This document shows positions 27,344 to 35,310 of a stretch of 63,133 nucleotides of DNA, one piece after another. The translations under genes were made by a program, and so were the position numbers. Origin of the DNA: Clostridia bacterium (lineage in GTDB: Bacteria > Bacillota > Clostridia > Oscillospirales > Acutalibacteraceae); contig JAFQGI010000002.1 in NCBI GenBank assembly GCA_017415515.1, positions 1 to 63,133 on the forward strand. The letters are read 5' to 3'. Every line of letters begins with the position of its first letter. Position 1 is the first letter of the stretch. The notes under the pieces were generated by a model, which ran no database searches, was not told the DNA's origin, and saw only the letters and a list, made by a program, of their open reading frames with translations.

Positions 27344-27547
27344 ATGGTTTATCCGCGGATTCGGGATCTAAGAGAAGACAAGGATTTGACCCAAAAGCAA
27401 ATGGCAGACATTTTGCATTGTTCTCAGCAGGTTTACAGCAACTACGAGTTGGGACAGCGAGATATTCCCACCGAACTGTTGATCAAAATGTCTCGATTTC
27501 ACAAGGTTTCTGTGGATTATATCCTGGGACTGACCAATGAAAAATAG
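27344..27547 (+). CDS. XRE-family helix-turn-helix regulator
   Basis: A 67-residue DNA-binding protein that is only the HTH: RIRDLREDKDLTQKQMADIL, then CSQQVYSNYELGQRDIP and LIKMSRFHKVSVDYILGLT. ATG 27344 follows GAGGTG; the frame extends upstream but the HTH starts here. It is divergent from the C39-like lipoprotein gene, with repeated TACTGCA half-sites between the two starts, which suggests local and self regulation. No toxin partner is present. Confidence 0.88.
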   Translation: MVYPRIRDLREDKDLTQKQMADILHCSQQVYSNYELGQRDIPTELLIKMSRFHKVSVDYILGLTNEK

Positions 27548-27548
27548 C

Positions 27549-27580
27549 GAAACGCCTGCGACCTTGGTCGCAGGCGTTTC
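27549..27580. terminator. Terminator between the XRE gene and alr
   Basis: GAAACGCCTGCGACC, loop TT, GGTCGCAGGCGTTTC, then CTTTT. The two genes converge here. Confidence 0.85.
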
Positions 27581-27583
27581 CTT

Positions 27584-28774
27584 TTATCGCATTAGGTTAT
27601 CTAAGGTGTCCACCGTTTCGCCGTTTTCCATATACAGGCGGGGCACCCGCTCGCCGATGGCACAGATCACCTCGTAGCCGATGGTGCCGTTTTGGGCGGC
27701 CACCTGCTCGGCGGTAAGGGCGGGGGCGGTGCCGAACACCGTCACCTCATCCCCGATCTGCACCCCGTCAATGTGGCTCACGTCCAGCATCAACTGGTCC
27801 ATACACACCCGACCCAAGATGGTGGCCCGCTGACCGCGAAGGGTCAGCTGCACCCCTGCGGGACTATTCTGCCGCCAGAAGCCGTCGGCATAGCCGATGG
27901 GCACGGTGGCAATCCGCATCTCACGGTCGGCAACAAAGGTGCGGCCATAACTGACGGTGGTGCCGGCAGGCACCGTCTTGACGTGGGAGACCACGGATTT
28001 GAGGCTCATGGCCGGCTGCAAAGCAAGGGGTTGGCGCAGGTCGGCAGAGGGCTGCAAGCCGTACAGCACGATGCCGGCACGCACCATATCCAAACGAAAC
28101 TCGGGGTGATCGGACAGCGCCGCGGAATTGGCGCAATGGCGGATGGCAAAGGTGATGCCTGCCGCAGAGAAGGCGTTCAGAGCCTCCACGAAGCGGTCGC
28201 CCTGCTGATGGAACAGTTCGTCGCCGCCCACACCCTCGTCGGCGGTGGCAAAATGGGTGAACACACCCTCCGCCGCCAAGGCAGGCAGACGGCAAACGGC
28301 AATGGCGCCCCCCACCGAATCCTCCCCCGCACCGGGGACACGGAAGCCGAGGCGACCCATGCCGGTATCCAGCTTAATATGTACCTTAACGGTGACGCCT
28401 GCCGCCACCGCCGCCGCAGACAACTGGCGACCGTATTCGGCGGAATAGACACACTGGGAAAAATCCTCACGGGCCAAAATCTCGGCGCAGGCGGCGGGGG
28501 TATAGCCCAAGATCAGCACCGGGCGGGTGACGCCGAAACGGCGCAGTTGGAGCGCCTCCTCGATATTCGACACCGCAAACCAGTCCGCCCCCATCTGCTG
28601 ATACAGCGGCGCCAGCTTGCTGGCGCCGTGACCGTAGGCGTTGGCCTTTACCACGCAACAGAGCTTTACGCCGGCGGGCAGAGCCCCGCGAATGGTGGTG
28701 TAATTGTGGCGAATGGCATCCAGATCCACTTCGGCCCAGGTGCGCTCCCACACGAAATCCATGGCATTATTCAT
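27584..28774 (-). CDS. alr: Alanine racemase
   Basis: Interconverts L- and D-alanine for peptidoglycan. This 396-residue PLP enzyme has WAEVDLDAIRHNY, the PLP lysine in VVKANAYGHGA (Lys 43), HIKLDTGMGRLGF, HCANSAA, and the second catalytic residue in VSYGRTF (Tyr), followed by IATVPIGYADGFWR and GRVCMDQLMLDVS. ATG 28774 follows GGGGTGA. The lipoprotein gene 27 bases upstream on the same strand is probably cotranscribed. Confidence 0.96.
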   Translation of the reverse strand: MNNAMDFVWERTWAEVDLDAIRHNYTTIRGALPAGVKLCCVVKANAYGHGASKLAPLYQQMGADWFAVSNIEEALQLRRFGVTRPVLILGYTPAACAEILAREDFSQCVYSAEYGRQLSAAAVAAGVTVKVHIKLDTGMGRLGFRVPGAGEDSVGGAIAVCRLPALAAEGVFTHFATADEGVGGDELFHQQGDRFVEALNAFSAAGITFAIRHCANSAALSDHPEFRLDMVRAGIVLYGLQPSADLRQPLALQPAMSLKSVVSHVKTVPAGTTVSYGRTFVADREMRIATVPIGYADGFWRQNSPAGVQLTLRGQRATILGRVCMDQLMLDVSHIDGVQIGDEVTVFGTAPALTAEQVAAQNGTIGYEVICAIGERVPRLYMENGETVDTLDNLMR

Positions 28775-28801
28775 ATTTGGGTCACCCCGTTTCTGTGGTT
28801 G

Positions 28802-29332
28802 TCATCCACGCAAATCTTCCAAAATGATCTCGGTCATGCCGATCATCGCCGCGTTGGCAATGTTTTGCACGGCCATGCTGAGAGCATACCCATTCTCATA
28901 GGCGATCAGCTCGGTTTGGTTCCGATTCCAATAGGCTGCCTCGCCCAGATCATCCAACGCGATCCAGCCCACATCCGGGTTGGCGGCGATGGCGTCAAAA
29001 TCCTCCCGGGTCATATTTTCCAGCGTCAGGGTGATGGTGCGCGTGCCATCCTCTGACTCATAGGAGACCTTAGAGTCGGTGGCGTAGCCATATTCGGACA
29101 TCGTATAGCTCAGCGTCAGGCTGCCAAGCAGCTCGTTGATCTCGTCCACGCTGATGCAATCCTTGATCTTACGGTCCACCACCGGGGTGACGTAATCCTC
29201 ATAGTTGACGGTGGCACCGGTGGTTTTGTTGGAGTCTTTTTTGCTATCCGCGCCATTACCCGCTTTTCCGCAACCCGTCAACAGCAGCACCGCCGCCAAC
29301 AGGGCAACTCCTATCCGATAACTGGTTTTCAT
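28802..29332 (-). CDS. Hypothetical lipoprotein
   Basis: A 176-residue lipoprotein: signal segment with lipobox L-L-T-G-C, a Ser/Lys/Thr-rich linker, then a small acidic domain with CISVDEINELLG and TITLTLENMTREDFDAI. No family recognised. A TTG at 29338 is in frame, but the ATG at 29332 has better spacing from AAGGAG. Its position ahead of alr and its export suggest an envelope role, but that is only context. Confidence 0.7.
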   Translation of the reverse strand: MKTSYRIGVALLAAVLLLTGCGKAGNGADSKKDSNKTTGATVNYEDYVTPVVDRKIKDCISVDEINELLGSLTLSYTMSEYGYATDSKVSYESEDGTRTITLTLENMTREDFDAIAANPDVGWIALDDLGEAAYWNRNQTELIAYENGYALSMAVQNIANAAMIGMTEIILEDLRG

Positions 29333-29458
29333 AGCCAACCGCTCCTTTCGGTGAAAACGGCAAAAGAAATTTCATTTTTCTGAGATTCCGCTCTTTTCTT
29401 TTGCTTCGGTTTGTTGTATAATAAATCGGTATTCTTAGATTAAAGGAGAATTTCGTCT

Positions 29459-30046
29459 ATGGCAGACGCATTTTTGGCCGGCGTAGAGCCGGGTGGACTG
29501 ACCAACGTGCAGGAGATCCGCATCCTCCTGTGTTATATGCTGCATACCGTAGGGGCTCCCATACCCAGAGATGCCCTCACCGACATCATCACCGCCGGCG
29601 GTATGGCGAATTATTTTGATACCGAGGACGCCATCGAGGACCTGATCCGTCTGCAACATTTGGTGCAGACCGAGGACAAGCTGGTGGCCACCACCGTCAC
29701 CGGCAACCAGATCGGCGAATCGCTGGGTGTACGCATCCCCTACACCCTGCGGGAGCGGTCGGTGAAGGCCGCCCTGCAACTGCTCAAACGCCGTGAGGTG
29801 GAGCGAGACAACAAGGTGGACGTCCGCAAGCTGGAGGAGGGCGGCTATGAGGTCACCTGCTCCGTCATGGACGGTGAGCGGGCCCTGCTCAGTGTCACCC
29901 TGCGGGTCAGCGACCCCTGGCAGGCGGAGCAGATCAAGGAACAGTTCCTCACCGATCCCGCCCTGCTGTATCGCAGCAACTTAGCGGTGCTGACCGGCGA
30001 CGCCAACATGCGCCGTGCCGGCACCGAGCTGGTGATCAAACTGTAA
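29459..30046 (+). CDS. DUF4364 family protein
   Basis: A 195-residue cytoplasmic protein that matches from memory the Clostridia family DUF4364, whose function is unknown. The N-terminal half resembles a winged helix: EIRILLCYMLHTVGAPIPRDALTDII, DAIEDLIRLQHLVQTEDKLVATTVTG. That suggests DNA binding or a scaffold role. ATG 29459 follows AAAGGAGA. A TATAAT sits at 29417-29422 but no good -35 was found. Confidence 0.8.
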   Translation: MADAFLAGVEPGGLTNVQEIRILLCYMLHTVGAPIPRDALTDIITAGGMANYFDTEDAIEDLIRLQHLVQTEDKLVATTVTGNQIGESLGVRIPYTLRERSVKAALQLLKRREVERDNKVDVRKLEEGGYEVTCSVMDGERALLSVTLRVSDPWQAEQIKEQFLTDPALLYRSNLAVLTGDANMRRAGTELVIKL

Positions 30047-30121
30047 TCGCCTTCTATCCTTATTATCTTAACACACATCGCCGCAAATTACCAGCATAAT
30101 TTGCAAAAGGAGCGAATTTCT

Positions 30122-30787
30122 ATGCGAATGCGAAAGAAAAAGCATCTGGAAGACCGATTGGCGGATTGCGCCGCGCTGTGGAGCAATCTGCGGGCGGACA
30201 GCGTCCGTTTTGACGCCGACGAGGCGCCGAAATATTTGGATTATGCCGCCATCTTCGGTAACGGCAACCCTGTTCAGCTGGAAATCGGCTGCGGCAAGGG
30301 CGGTTTTATCTGCGAGCTGGCCTCTCGCCACCCCGAGGTAAACTTTCTGGCGGTGGAAAAGTACGCCAACGTGCTGGTTTCCGCCTGCGAGGAGGCACAG
30401 GACAGGGGGCTGACCAACCTGCATTTTCTGTGGGGGGACGCGGAGTATTTAGACCGCTTTTTTCCGCCCCACAGCATCGAGAAATTGTATCTCAATTTCT
30501 CCACCCCTTTCCCCAAGAATCGGCAGGCCACCCATCGGCTGACCCATCCCCATTTTCTCACCATGTATCGCAAAATATTGGCGGAGGGGGCCCACGTGAT
30601 TCAGAAAACCGATGGGCGGGTGTTCTTCCAGTATTCGCTGATGCAATTCTCCCAGTGTGGGTATACGCTGGAAGACGTTTCCCTTGACCTGCACGCCGAT
30701 GGAATCGAGGATAATATTGTGACCGAGTACGAGCGCAAGTTTATCGAGCAGGGATTGCCGATTTATCGCGTAGATGCGAAGGTATAA
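30122..30787 (+). CDS. trmB: tRNA (guanine-N7-)-methyltransferase
   Basis: Makes m7G46 in the variable loop of tRNA using SAM. This 221-residue protein has LEIGCGKGGFICELASRHP (SAM site), FLAVEKYANVLVSA, FLWGDAEYLDRFF and LYLNFSTPFPKNRQATHRLTH. In most TrmB proteins the last block reads N-F-S-D-P-W-P-K; here Asp-Pro-Trp is Thr-Pro-Phe. The C-terminal TEYERKF is also the family pattern. ATG 30122 is preferred over an upstream in-frame start because AAGGAGCG lies before it. Confidence 0.9.
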   Translation: MRMRKKKHLEDRLADCAALWSNLRADSVRFDADEAPKYLDYAAIFGNGNPVQLEIGCGKGGFICELASRHPEVNFLAVEKYANVLVSACEEAQDRGLTNLHFLWGDAEYLDRFFPPHSIEKLYLNFSTPFPKNRQATHRLTHPHFLTMYRKILAEGAHVIQKTDGRVFFQYSLMQFSQCGYTLEDVSLDLHADGIEDNIVTEYERKFIEQGLPIYRVDAKV

Positions 30788-30790
30788 ATA

Positions 30791-30922
30791 GGCTTCTCCT
30801 TGAGGAGAAGCTGTCAGCCGTTAGGCTGACTGATGAGGTGTAGCCGACGAAGTCGGCGTTATCCTTTTTACCACCTCATCCACCGCCGTTCGGCGGTCCC
30901 CCTTCCCCTCAAGGGGAAGGCT
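30791..30922. repeat. Dispersed palindromic element R1, full copy
   Basis: Left end GGCTTCTCCTTGAGGAGAAG, right end CCTTCCCCTCAAGGGGAAGG. Inner hairpins are GTCAGCC-GTTA-GGCTGAC, AGCCGAC-GAA-GTCGGCG and CCGCCG-TT-CGGCGG, separated by GATGAGGTG and CCACCTCATC. It lies directly after trmB. Confidence 0.82.
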
Positions 30923-30953
30923 ATTATGATTTCTGCATATCAAGGAGAATACT

Positions 30954-31358
30954 ATGACCAAACACGAAATGGCTATGGATTTTCACAAGCAGGGGTATAA
31001 CTGCGCACAGGCGGTAGCCTTGCCCTTCTGTGATGAAATGGGTCTGGACGCGGCGCTGGTCAAGCGCGCCACCGAAGGCTTCGGCGCCGGTATGGGCGGT
31101 CGCACCCAGACCTGCGGTGCGCTGTCCGGCGCGGTGTTTGTGGCGGGGATGCTAAACGCCGATGCCACCAACCCTACCAGTAAGATGGACACCTACAAGG
31201 TGTGCGCCAAGATGAGCGAGGATTTTGTCGCCCACTGCGGCAGCGGCGTGTGCGCCGAGATTAAAGGCCTCACCGGCGGCAAAATGCTGTGCTCGTGTAA
31301 TGAGTGCATTGCCTATGGTGTGAAATTGGTGGAACAACTGCTCGCTAACGCAGAATAA
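30954..31358 (+). CDS. C-GCAxxG-C-C family Cys-motif protein
   Basis: A 134-residue protein of the family named after its cysteine pattern (C_GCAxxG_C_C). The visible Cys sites are GYNCAQAV, QTCGALSGAVF, YKVCAKM, FVAHCGSGVCAEI, and MLCSCNECI. The family is thought to be redox-active or metal-binding and is common in anaerobes. Substrate unknown. ATG 30954 follows AAGGAG. It is flanked by an R1 repeat on the left and another palindromic repeat on the right, and is probably transcribed alone or by read-through from trmB. Confidence 0.82.
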   Translation: MTKHEMAMDFHKQGYNCAQAVALPFCDEMGLDAALVKRATEGFGAGMGGRTQTCGALSGAVFVAGMLNADATNPTSKMDTYKVCAKMSEDFVAHCGSGVCAEIKGLTGGKMLCSCNECIAYGVKLVEQLLANAE

Positions 31359-31361
31359 CCC

Positions 31362-31496
31362 CCACCGAAGCCTCCCTCCGAGAGGGAGGTGTCGCGGCAA
31401 CGCCGTGACGGAGGGAGATTTGCGAGCCGTTTTTGTTTCGCAGGCTCCCCCAGTCAGCCTAACGGCTGACAGCCCCCTCCCGGAGGGGGCCTTGCT
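31362..31496. repeat. Palindromic intergenic element R3
   Basis: Ends CCTCCCTCCGAGAGGGAGG and CCCCCTCCCGGAGGGGGCC are each palindromic. Between them are GCGGCAACGCCG, GTGACGGAGGGAG and the hairpin GTCAGCC-TAAC-GGCTGAC, which also appears inside the R1 copy at 30791. This is a related but distinct element family. Confidence 0.7.
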
Positions 31497-31513
31497 ATAT
31501 TCCTACGTAACAT

Positions 31514-31548
31514 AAAACAGCCGAGGCGGATGCCTCGGCTGTTTTTTA
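31514..31548 (-). terminator. Terminator after the sugar-type binding protein gene
   Basis: AAAACAGCCGAGGC / GCCTCGGCTGTTTT around GGAT; T runs flank both sides, so it also ends transcripts from the left. Confidence 0.85.
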
Positions 31549-31552
31549 TGGG

Positions 31553-32968
31553 TTAATTTTCACATTCTTTGATGGCGTCTTTGAACGCCTTGTCAATGTC
31601 CACAGAAAGACCGTCCAGACACTTCACCATCAGATCGCCCACCTGCTCACGAGCTTTGGAAGAGCCGTTGAAAGCGGGAGGAACAAAGTAGGAACTGAAA
31701 TTGTTAATGCTGGCCTGCACCGTACGGGCCACCAACCCGTTGTAACCATCTGCTTGGCTCAGCCATGCAGAATAAGAGGCGTGACGAGTAGCAGACTTGA
31801 TGACGGGCATATAGCCAGACGTCATCGAATAGGACATCTGAAAATCCGCATTGGTGGAGAGGAACTGAATGAACAGCCACGAAGCCATCAACTCCTGATC
31901 GGTAGTATCGGCATTTTTCAGAACGCACAAATTGGGGCCTTGGGAGACTGCTTTGGGATCGGCAGGATCCATCTGCGGAACAGGTGCCACACCCACCTCA
32001 AACTCATTTCCGGGGGCTTGATTGTAGGAAGCGCCACCGCTGGAGCCTATGCTCATATATCCATAAGAGCCGGTAAGCAGTTCCGAAGTATAACTACCGA
32101 AAAGATCTTGTGTCGTAAACAGCCCCTGCTGATAATATCCGCGCAATTCTTTCATCCACGCTCGATTTTCGGCGTTATCAAAAAGGAATTGTCCGCCATC
32201 CTTAGCGCTGATATAGTCCGTATCCATCTGCTTACACATGGTAATGAACCAGTTCGCTTCGTCATCGTAGCCTAAGGGAATGCAAGAGGGCTCCATCGCT
32301 TTGATTTGCGCACAAACCTGCCACATCTCATCCCAGGTGGTAGGCACCTTCAAACCGTACCGGTTGAAAAATGTCTTGTTGTAATACAGCACCTCTGTGG
32401 ACTTGCTCATAGGCAACGTATACATCTTGCCATCGCCGTAAGCTTTACCCTCGTTGTAGAAAGCGGTAACGAAATCCGCTTTCTGCGCATCGGTAAGACC
32501 GTATTCCGAATGGTCAATAAAATCATCCAGCGCCACAGTGGCGTTTGCTGTGTTATAGGCTACTACATGCTCCGGATAGCAAATAGCCACGTTAGGGGCT
32601 TGTCCCATCACGATCATGCTTTGTATTTGATCAAAAGTATCTTGATAGCCTCCATAGTAGGAGGGCTGAATGTGAATGTTGGGGTAGATTTTATTGAATT
32701 CCACAATATAGTCGTTTAATACGGCTTGCAATCTTGTACTCAACGTATGGGCAAAGGTGATGGTAACTACATCTTTGGGATCGAAAGATATCTCCTCTTT
32801 GTCTTCTACATCATTGTTACCATCTTGGTCATCTGTGTCAGATTGGCTGACATCCTCCCGCTGATCGTCGTCCCTGTCATCATTCTTGCTGCTGTCATCG
32901 CCGCAGGCGCACAACAGCAGCATCGTGAGCGCCAAAAGCAAGGCCAACAATCGTTTGTACATCTTCAT
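31553..32968 (-). CDS. ABC transporter solute-binding lipoprotein, family 1 (sugar type)
   Basis: A 471-residue lipoprotein with signal ending L-L-L-C-A-C, an Asp-rich linker (about 25-60), then an SBP family 1 body: VTITFAHTLSTRLQAVLNDY, FNKIYPNIHIQPSYYGGY, VLYYNKTFFNRYGLKVPTTWDEM and AEQFL-like SWLFIQFLSTNADFQMSY. Family members feed sugars or related solutes to an ABC permease; none is adjacent. Start ATG 32968 follows AAGGAGG and comes right after the terminator of leader copy C. The gene therefore appears to be controlled by termination in its leader. Confidence 0.87.
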   Translation of the reverse strand: MKMYKRLLALLLALTMLLLCACGDDSSKNDDRDDDQREDVSQSDTDDQDGNNDVEDKEEISFDPKDVVTITFAHTLSTRLQAVLNDYIVEFNKIYPNIHIQPSYYGGYQDTFDQIQSMIVMGQAPNVAICYPEHVVAYNTANATVALDDFIDHSEYGLTDAQKADFVTAFYNEGKAYGDGKMYTLPMSKSTEVLYYNKTFFNRYGLKVPTTWDEMWQVCAQIKAMEPSCIPLGYDDEANWFITMCKQMDTDYISAKDGGQFLFDNAENRAWMKELRGYYQQGLFTTQDLFGSYTSELLTGSYGYMSIGSSGGASYNQAPGNEFEVGVAPVPQMDPADPKAVSQGPNLCVLKNADTTDQELMASWLFIQFLSTNADFQMSYSMTSGYMPVIKSATRHASYSAWLSQADGYNGLVARTVQASINNFSSYFVPPAFNGSSKAREQVGDLMVKCLDGLSVDIDKAFKDAIKECEN

Positions 32969-32984
32969 TTTCTTTTCCTCCTTG

Positions 32985-33150
32985 AAATAAAAAAGTGCGT
33001 AGCCGATACCACGCACCGAAAAATGCACGGCTCCGTTTGCTACCACACAAAACTTTTTACGCCTACGACAAGTATGCGAAAATGAGCATGCATTTTTACC
33101 GAAAGTAAAAATGCACACTTGTCCCAAGCGTAGTATAAAGTTTTGTGTGG
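32985..33150 (-). promoter_or_regulatory. Candidate structured leader RNA with terminator, copy C
   Basis: Minus strand. Closing stem CCACACAAAAC (33150-33140) with GTTTTGTGTGG (33053-33043). Inner stem GACAAGT / ACTTGTC. Apical hairpin GTGCATTTTTAC-TTTC-GGTAAAAATGCA. Pseudoknot arm AAAAATGCATGCTC (33097-33084) with GGAGCCGTGCATTTTT (33034-33019). Terminator GTGCGTGG / CTACGCAC with loop TATCGG (33016-32995), then TTTTTTATTT and the Shine-Dalgarno. It matches copy A almost base for base in promoter, closing stem, pseudoknot and terminator, while the middle stem differs in sequence. Confidence 0.72.
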
Positions 33151-33157
33151 TGATTTT

Positions 33158-33186
33158 ATTGTAGCATACTGCGGTAAAATTTGCAA
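33158..33186 (-). promoter_or_regulatory. Promoter of leader copy C
   Basis: Minus strand -35 TTGCAA (33181-33186), 17-base spacer, -10 TACAAT (33158-33163). Identical hexamers and spacing to the copy A promoter. Confidence 0.8.
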
Positions 33187-33230
33187 GGTAAATGTGCGGT
33201 AGTCAATGGCATTTATCCAACTTAAACACA

Positions 33231-33272
33231 CAAAAAGCCGAGGCTACGAAAGCGTAGTCTCGGCTGTTTTGT
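33231..33272 (-). terminator. Terminator after proC
   Basis: Minus-strand stem AGCCGAGACTACG / CGTAGCCTCGGCT with loop CTTT, then TTTTGTGTG. It separates the proline operon from leader C. Confidence 0.8.
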
Positions 33273-34061
33273 TTAGCCTTTTAATTCCAGTGTGCGCTTA
33301 TACGCGGCGTCGATGGCGGAGGTGACCGTCTCGTGGAGGTTGCCGCGTTCCAAGGCGGCCACGCCTTGGAGAGTGGCACCACCGGGGGAGCAGACCGCGT
33401 CTTTCAATGCGATGGGGTCCCGACCGGTCTGCAAGATCATCTGCGCCGCACCCAGCACGGTTTGGGCGGCCAGTTGGAGGGACTGCTCACGGGACAATCC
33501 CTTTTCCACACCGCCTGCCGCCATCGCCTCAATGAAGAGATAGGCAAAGGCAGGACCGCAGCCCGACAGGGCACAGCCGGCGTCAATGAGGCTCTCCGGC
33601 AGAGCGCACAGTTTGCCCGACTGGGCCATCATCGCCACAAAACCCTCCAATTGAGGGGCAGAAACGTCGGGCGTTGCCGCATAGAGGGTCATACCCTCCC
33701 CCACCGCCACGGGGGTGTTGGGCATAATGCGGATGACGGGCAGGTCGCCTGCCCAAGCGCGAATTTGGTCGGTGGTTAAACCCGCCGCCATAGTGATGAG
33801 GACGGGGTTACCGTTCAAATAAGGCTTTAAGTCGGTGAGCATAGCCTGCATCATCTGGGGCTTGACGCCGAGGAAAATATAGTCGCACCCCGCCGCCACG
33901 GTGGCGTTGTCGACGGCGGTGGCGCCGATGGTGGCGGCTAAGGAAGCGGCTTTTTCTGCGTTGGCGTCGGCGATGAGCAGGTGGTCGCCGCCCACCGCCT
34001 TGGCGGCGGCGGTGGCAAGAGCGCCGCCCATATTGCCGGCGCCGATAAATCCGATTTTCAT
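33273..34061 (-). CDS. proC: Pyrroline-5-carboxylate reductase
   Basis: Last step of proline synthesis: NAD(P)H reduction of pyrroline-5-carboxylate. This 262-residue protein has the Rossmann start KIGFIGAGNMGGAL, GVKPQMM, ITMAAGLTT, IRIMPNTPVAVGEGM, the dimer and active-site segment ALSGCGPAFAYLFIEAM, and SPGGATLQGVAAL. It follows proA after four bases, so proB-proA-proC form one operon. Confidence 0.96.
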   Translation of the reverse strand: MKIGFIGAGNMGGALATAAAKAVGGDHLLIADANAEKAASLAATIGATAVDNATVAAGCDYIFLGVKPQMMQAMLTDLKPYLNGNPVLITMAAGLTTDQIRAWAGDLPVIRIMPNTPVAVGEGMTLYAATPDVSAPQLEGFVAMMAQSGKLCALPESLIDAGCALSGCGPAFAYLFIEAMAAGGVEKGLSREQSLQLAAQTVLGAAQMILQTGRDPIALKDAVCSPGGATLQGVAALERGNLHETVTSAIDAAYKRTLELKG

Positions 34062-34065
34062 AGTG

Positions 34066-35310
34066 TCACCTCGTATGACCGTTGCCGGTAATCACGTACT
34101 TATATGTGGTCAATTCCGCCAAGCCCATAGGGCCTCGGGCGTGGAGTTTTTGAGTGGAAATGCCCATCTCGCAACCCAGGCCGAACTCGCCGCCGTCGGT
34201 GAAGCGGGTGGAGGCGTTGACGTACACCGCAGAAGAATCCACCGCGGCGGTGAAGCGGTCGGCGGTGGCGGCGTCAGCGGTGACGATGGCCTCCGAGTGA
34301 TGGGTGGAGTGGGCGGCGATGTGGGCAATCGCCGCTTCCACGTCGTCCACCACACGGACGGCGAGGATGTAATCGAGAAATTCGGTGTCGAAGTCGGTGT
34401 CGCTTGCCACCGTGCCGTCGATGATGGTAGCGGCTGTGGCGTCCAACCGCAGTTCGGCGGTGACCGCACGATTTTCGCACAAGCGGGCTTTCAGACGGGG
34501 CAGGAAATCGGCAGCCACGTCCTTGTGGACGAGGCACACCTCGCAGGCGTTGCACACCGAGGGACGGCTCATCTTGGCATTGTCCACAATGTCCAGCGCC
34601 ATAGCCAAATCAGCCGCCTTATCCACGTAAATGTGGCAGATACCCGTGCCCGTCTGGATACAAGGCACGGTGGCGTTTTCGATACAGGCACGAATAAGAC
34701 CTGCGCCGCCACGGGGGATCAGCAGATCCACCAAATCGTCCGCTTTCATCAATTCCGTAGCGGAGGCGCGGGTGGTATCCTCGATCAAGTTGATCATATC
34801 CGCCGACAAGCCGACGGAAGAAATGCCACGGCGCAGGGCGGTGACGATGGCATTGGCGGAACGCCACGCCTCCTTGCCGCCGCGGAGCACGCAGACGTTA
34901 CCGCTTTTCACCGCCAAGGCGGCGGCATCGGCGGTGACGTTGGGGCGGCTCTCATAGATGATCGCCACCACGCCGATGGGCACGGACACCTTGCGGATGG
35001 TGAGCCCATCGGGACGGACGGTTTCGGACAGTTGGTGCCCCACCGGATCGGGGAGTGCCGCCACCTGACGGATGCCCTCCGCCATGGCGGCGATGCGCGC
35101 TTCGGTCAAGGCCAGGCGATCCAGCATCACGGGGGATATGGTGGCCTTTGCCGCCTCCATATCCTGAGCGTTGGCGGCGAGGATGGGGGCGGTGTCGGCG
35201 ATCAGCGCCTCTGCCATAGCCAGCAGGGCGTTATTCTTTTGTTCGGTGGTGAGGGTGGACAAGGTGGCGGTGGCCGCCTTGGCTCTCAACAGAATCTCGC
35301 GGGTGGTCAT
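34066..35310 (-). CDS. proA: Gamma-glutamyl phosphate reductase
   Basis: Reduces gamma-glutamyl phosphate to glutamate semialdehyde, the second step of proline synthesis. This 414-residue aldehyde-dehydrogenase relative shows PIGVVAIIYESRPNVTADAA, CVLRGGKEAWRSN-like text, DLLIPRGGAGLI, and the catalytic Cys in SRPSVCNACEV (around 250-257). The frame also allows a GTG at 35313, but the ATG at 35310 is eight bases from AAGGAG and overlaps the proB stop by one base (TGATG), giving translational coupling. Confidence 0.96.
   Translation of the reverse strand: MTTREILLRAKAATATLSTLTTEQKNNALLAMAEALIADTAPILAANAQDMEAAKATISPVMLDRLALTEARIAAMAEGIRQVAALPDPVGHQLSETVRPDGLTIRKVSVPIGVVAIIYESRPNVTADAAALAVKSGNVCVLRGGKEAWRSANAIVTALRRGISSVGLSADMINLIEDTTRASATELMKADDLVDLLIPRGGAGLIRACIENATVPCIQTGTGICHIYVDKAADLAMALDIVDNAKMSRPSVCNACEVCLVHKDVAADFLPRLKARLCENRAVTAELRLDATAATIIDGTVASDTDFDTEFLDYILAVRVVDDVEAAIAHIAAHSTHHSEAIVTADAATADRFTAAVDSSAVYVNASTRFTDGGEFGLGCEMGISTQKLHARGPMGLAELTTYKYVITGNGHTR

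Noticed and set aside
27344-27547. XRE regulator as antitoxin of a toxin-antitoxin pair
   Set aside because: The neighbouring gene is a lipoprotein with a signal peptide and a C39-like domain on the divergent strand, not a small cytoplasmic toxin.
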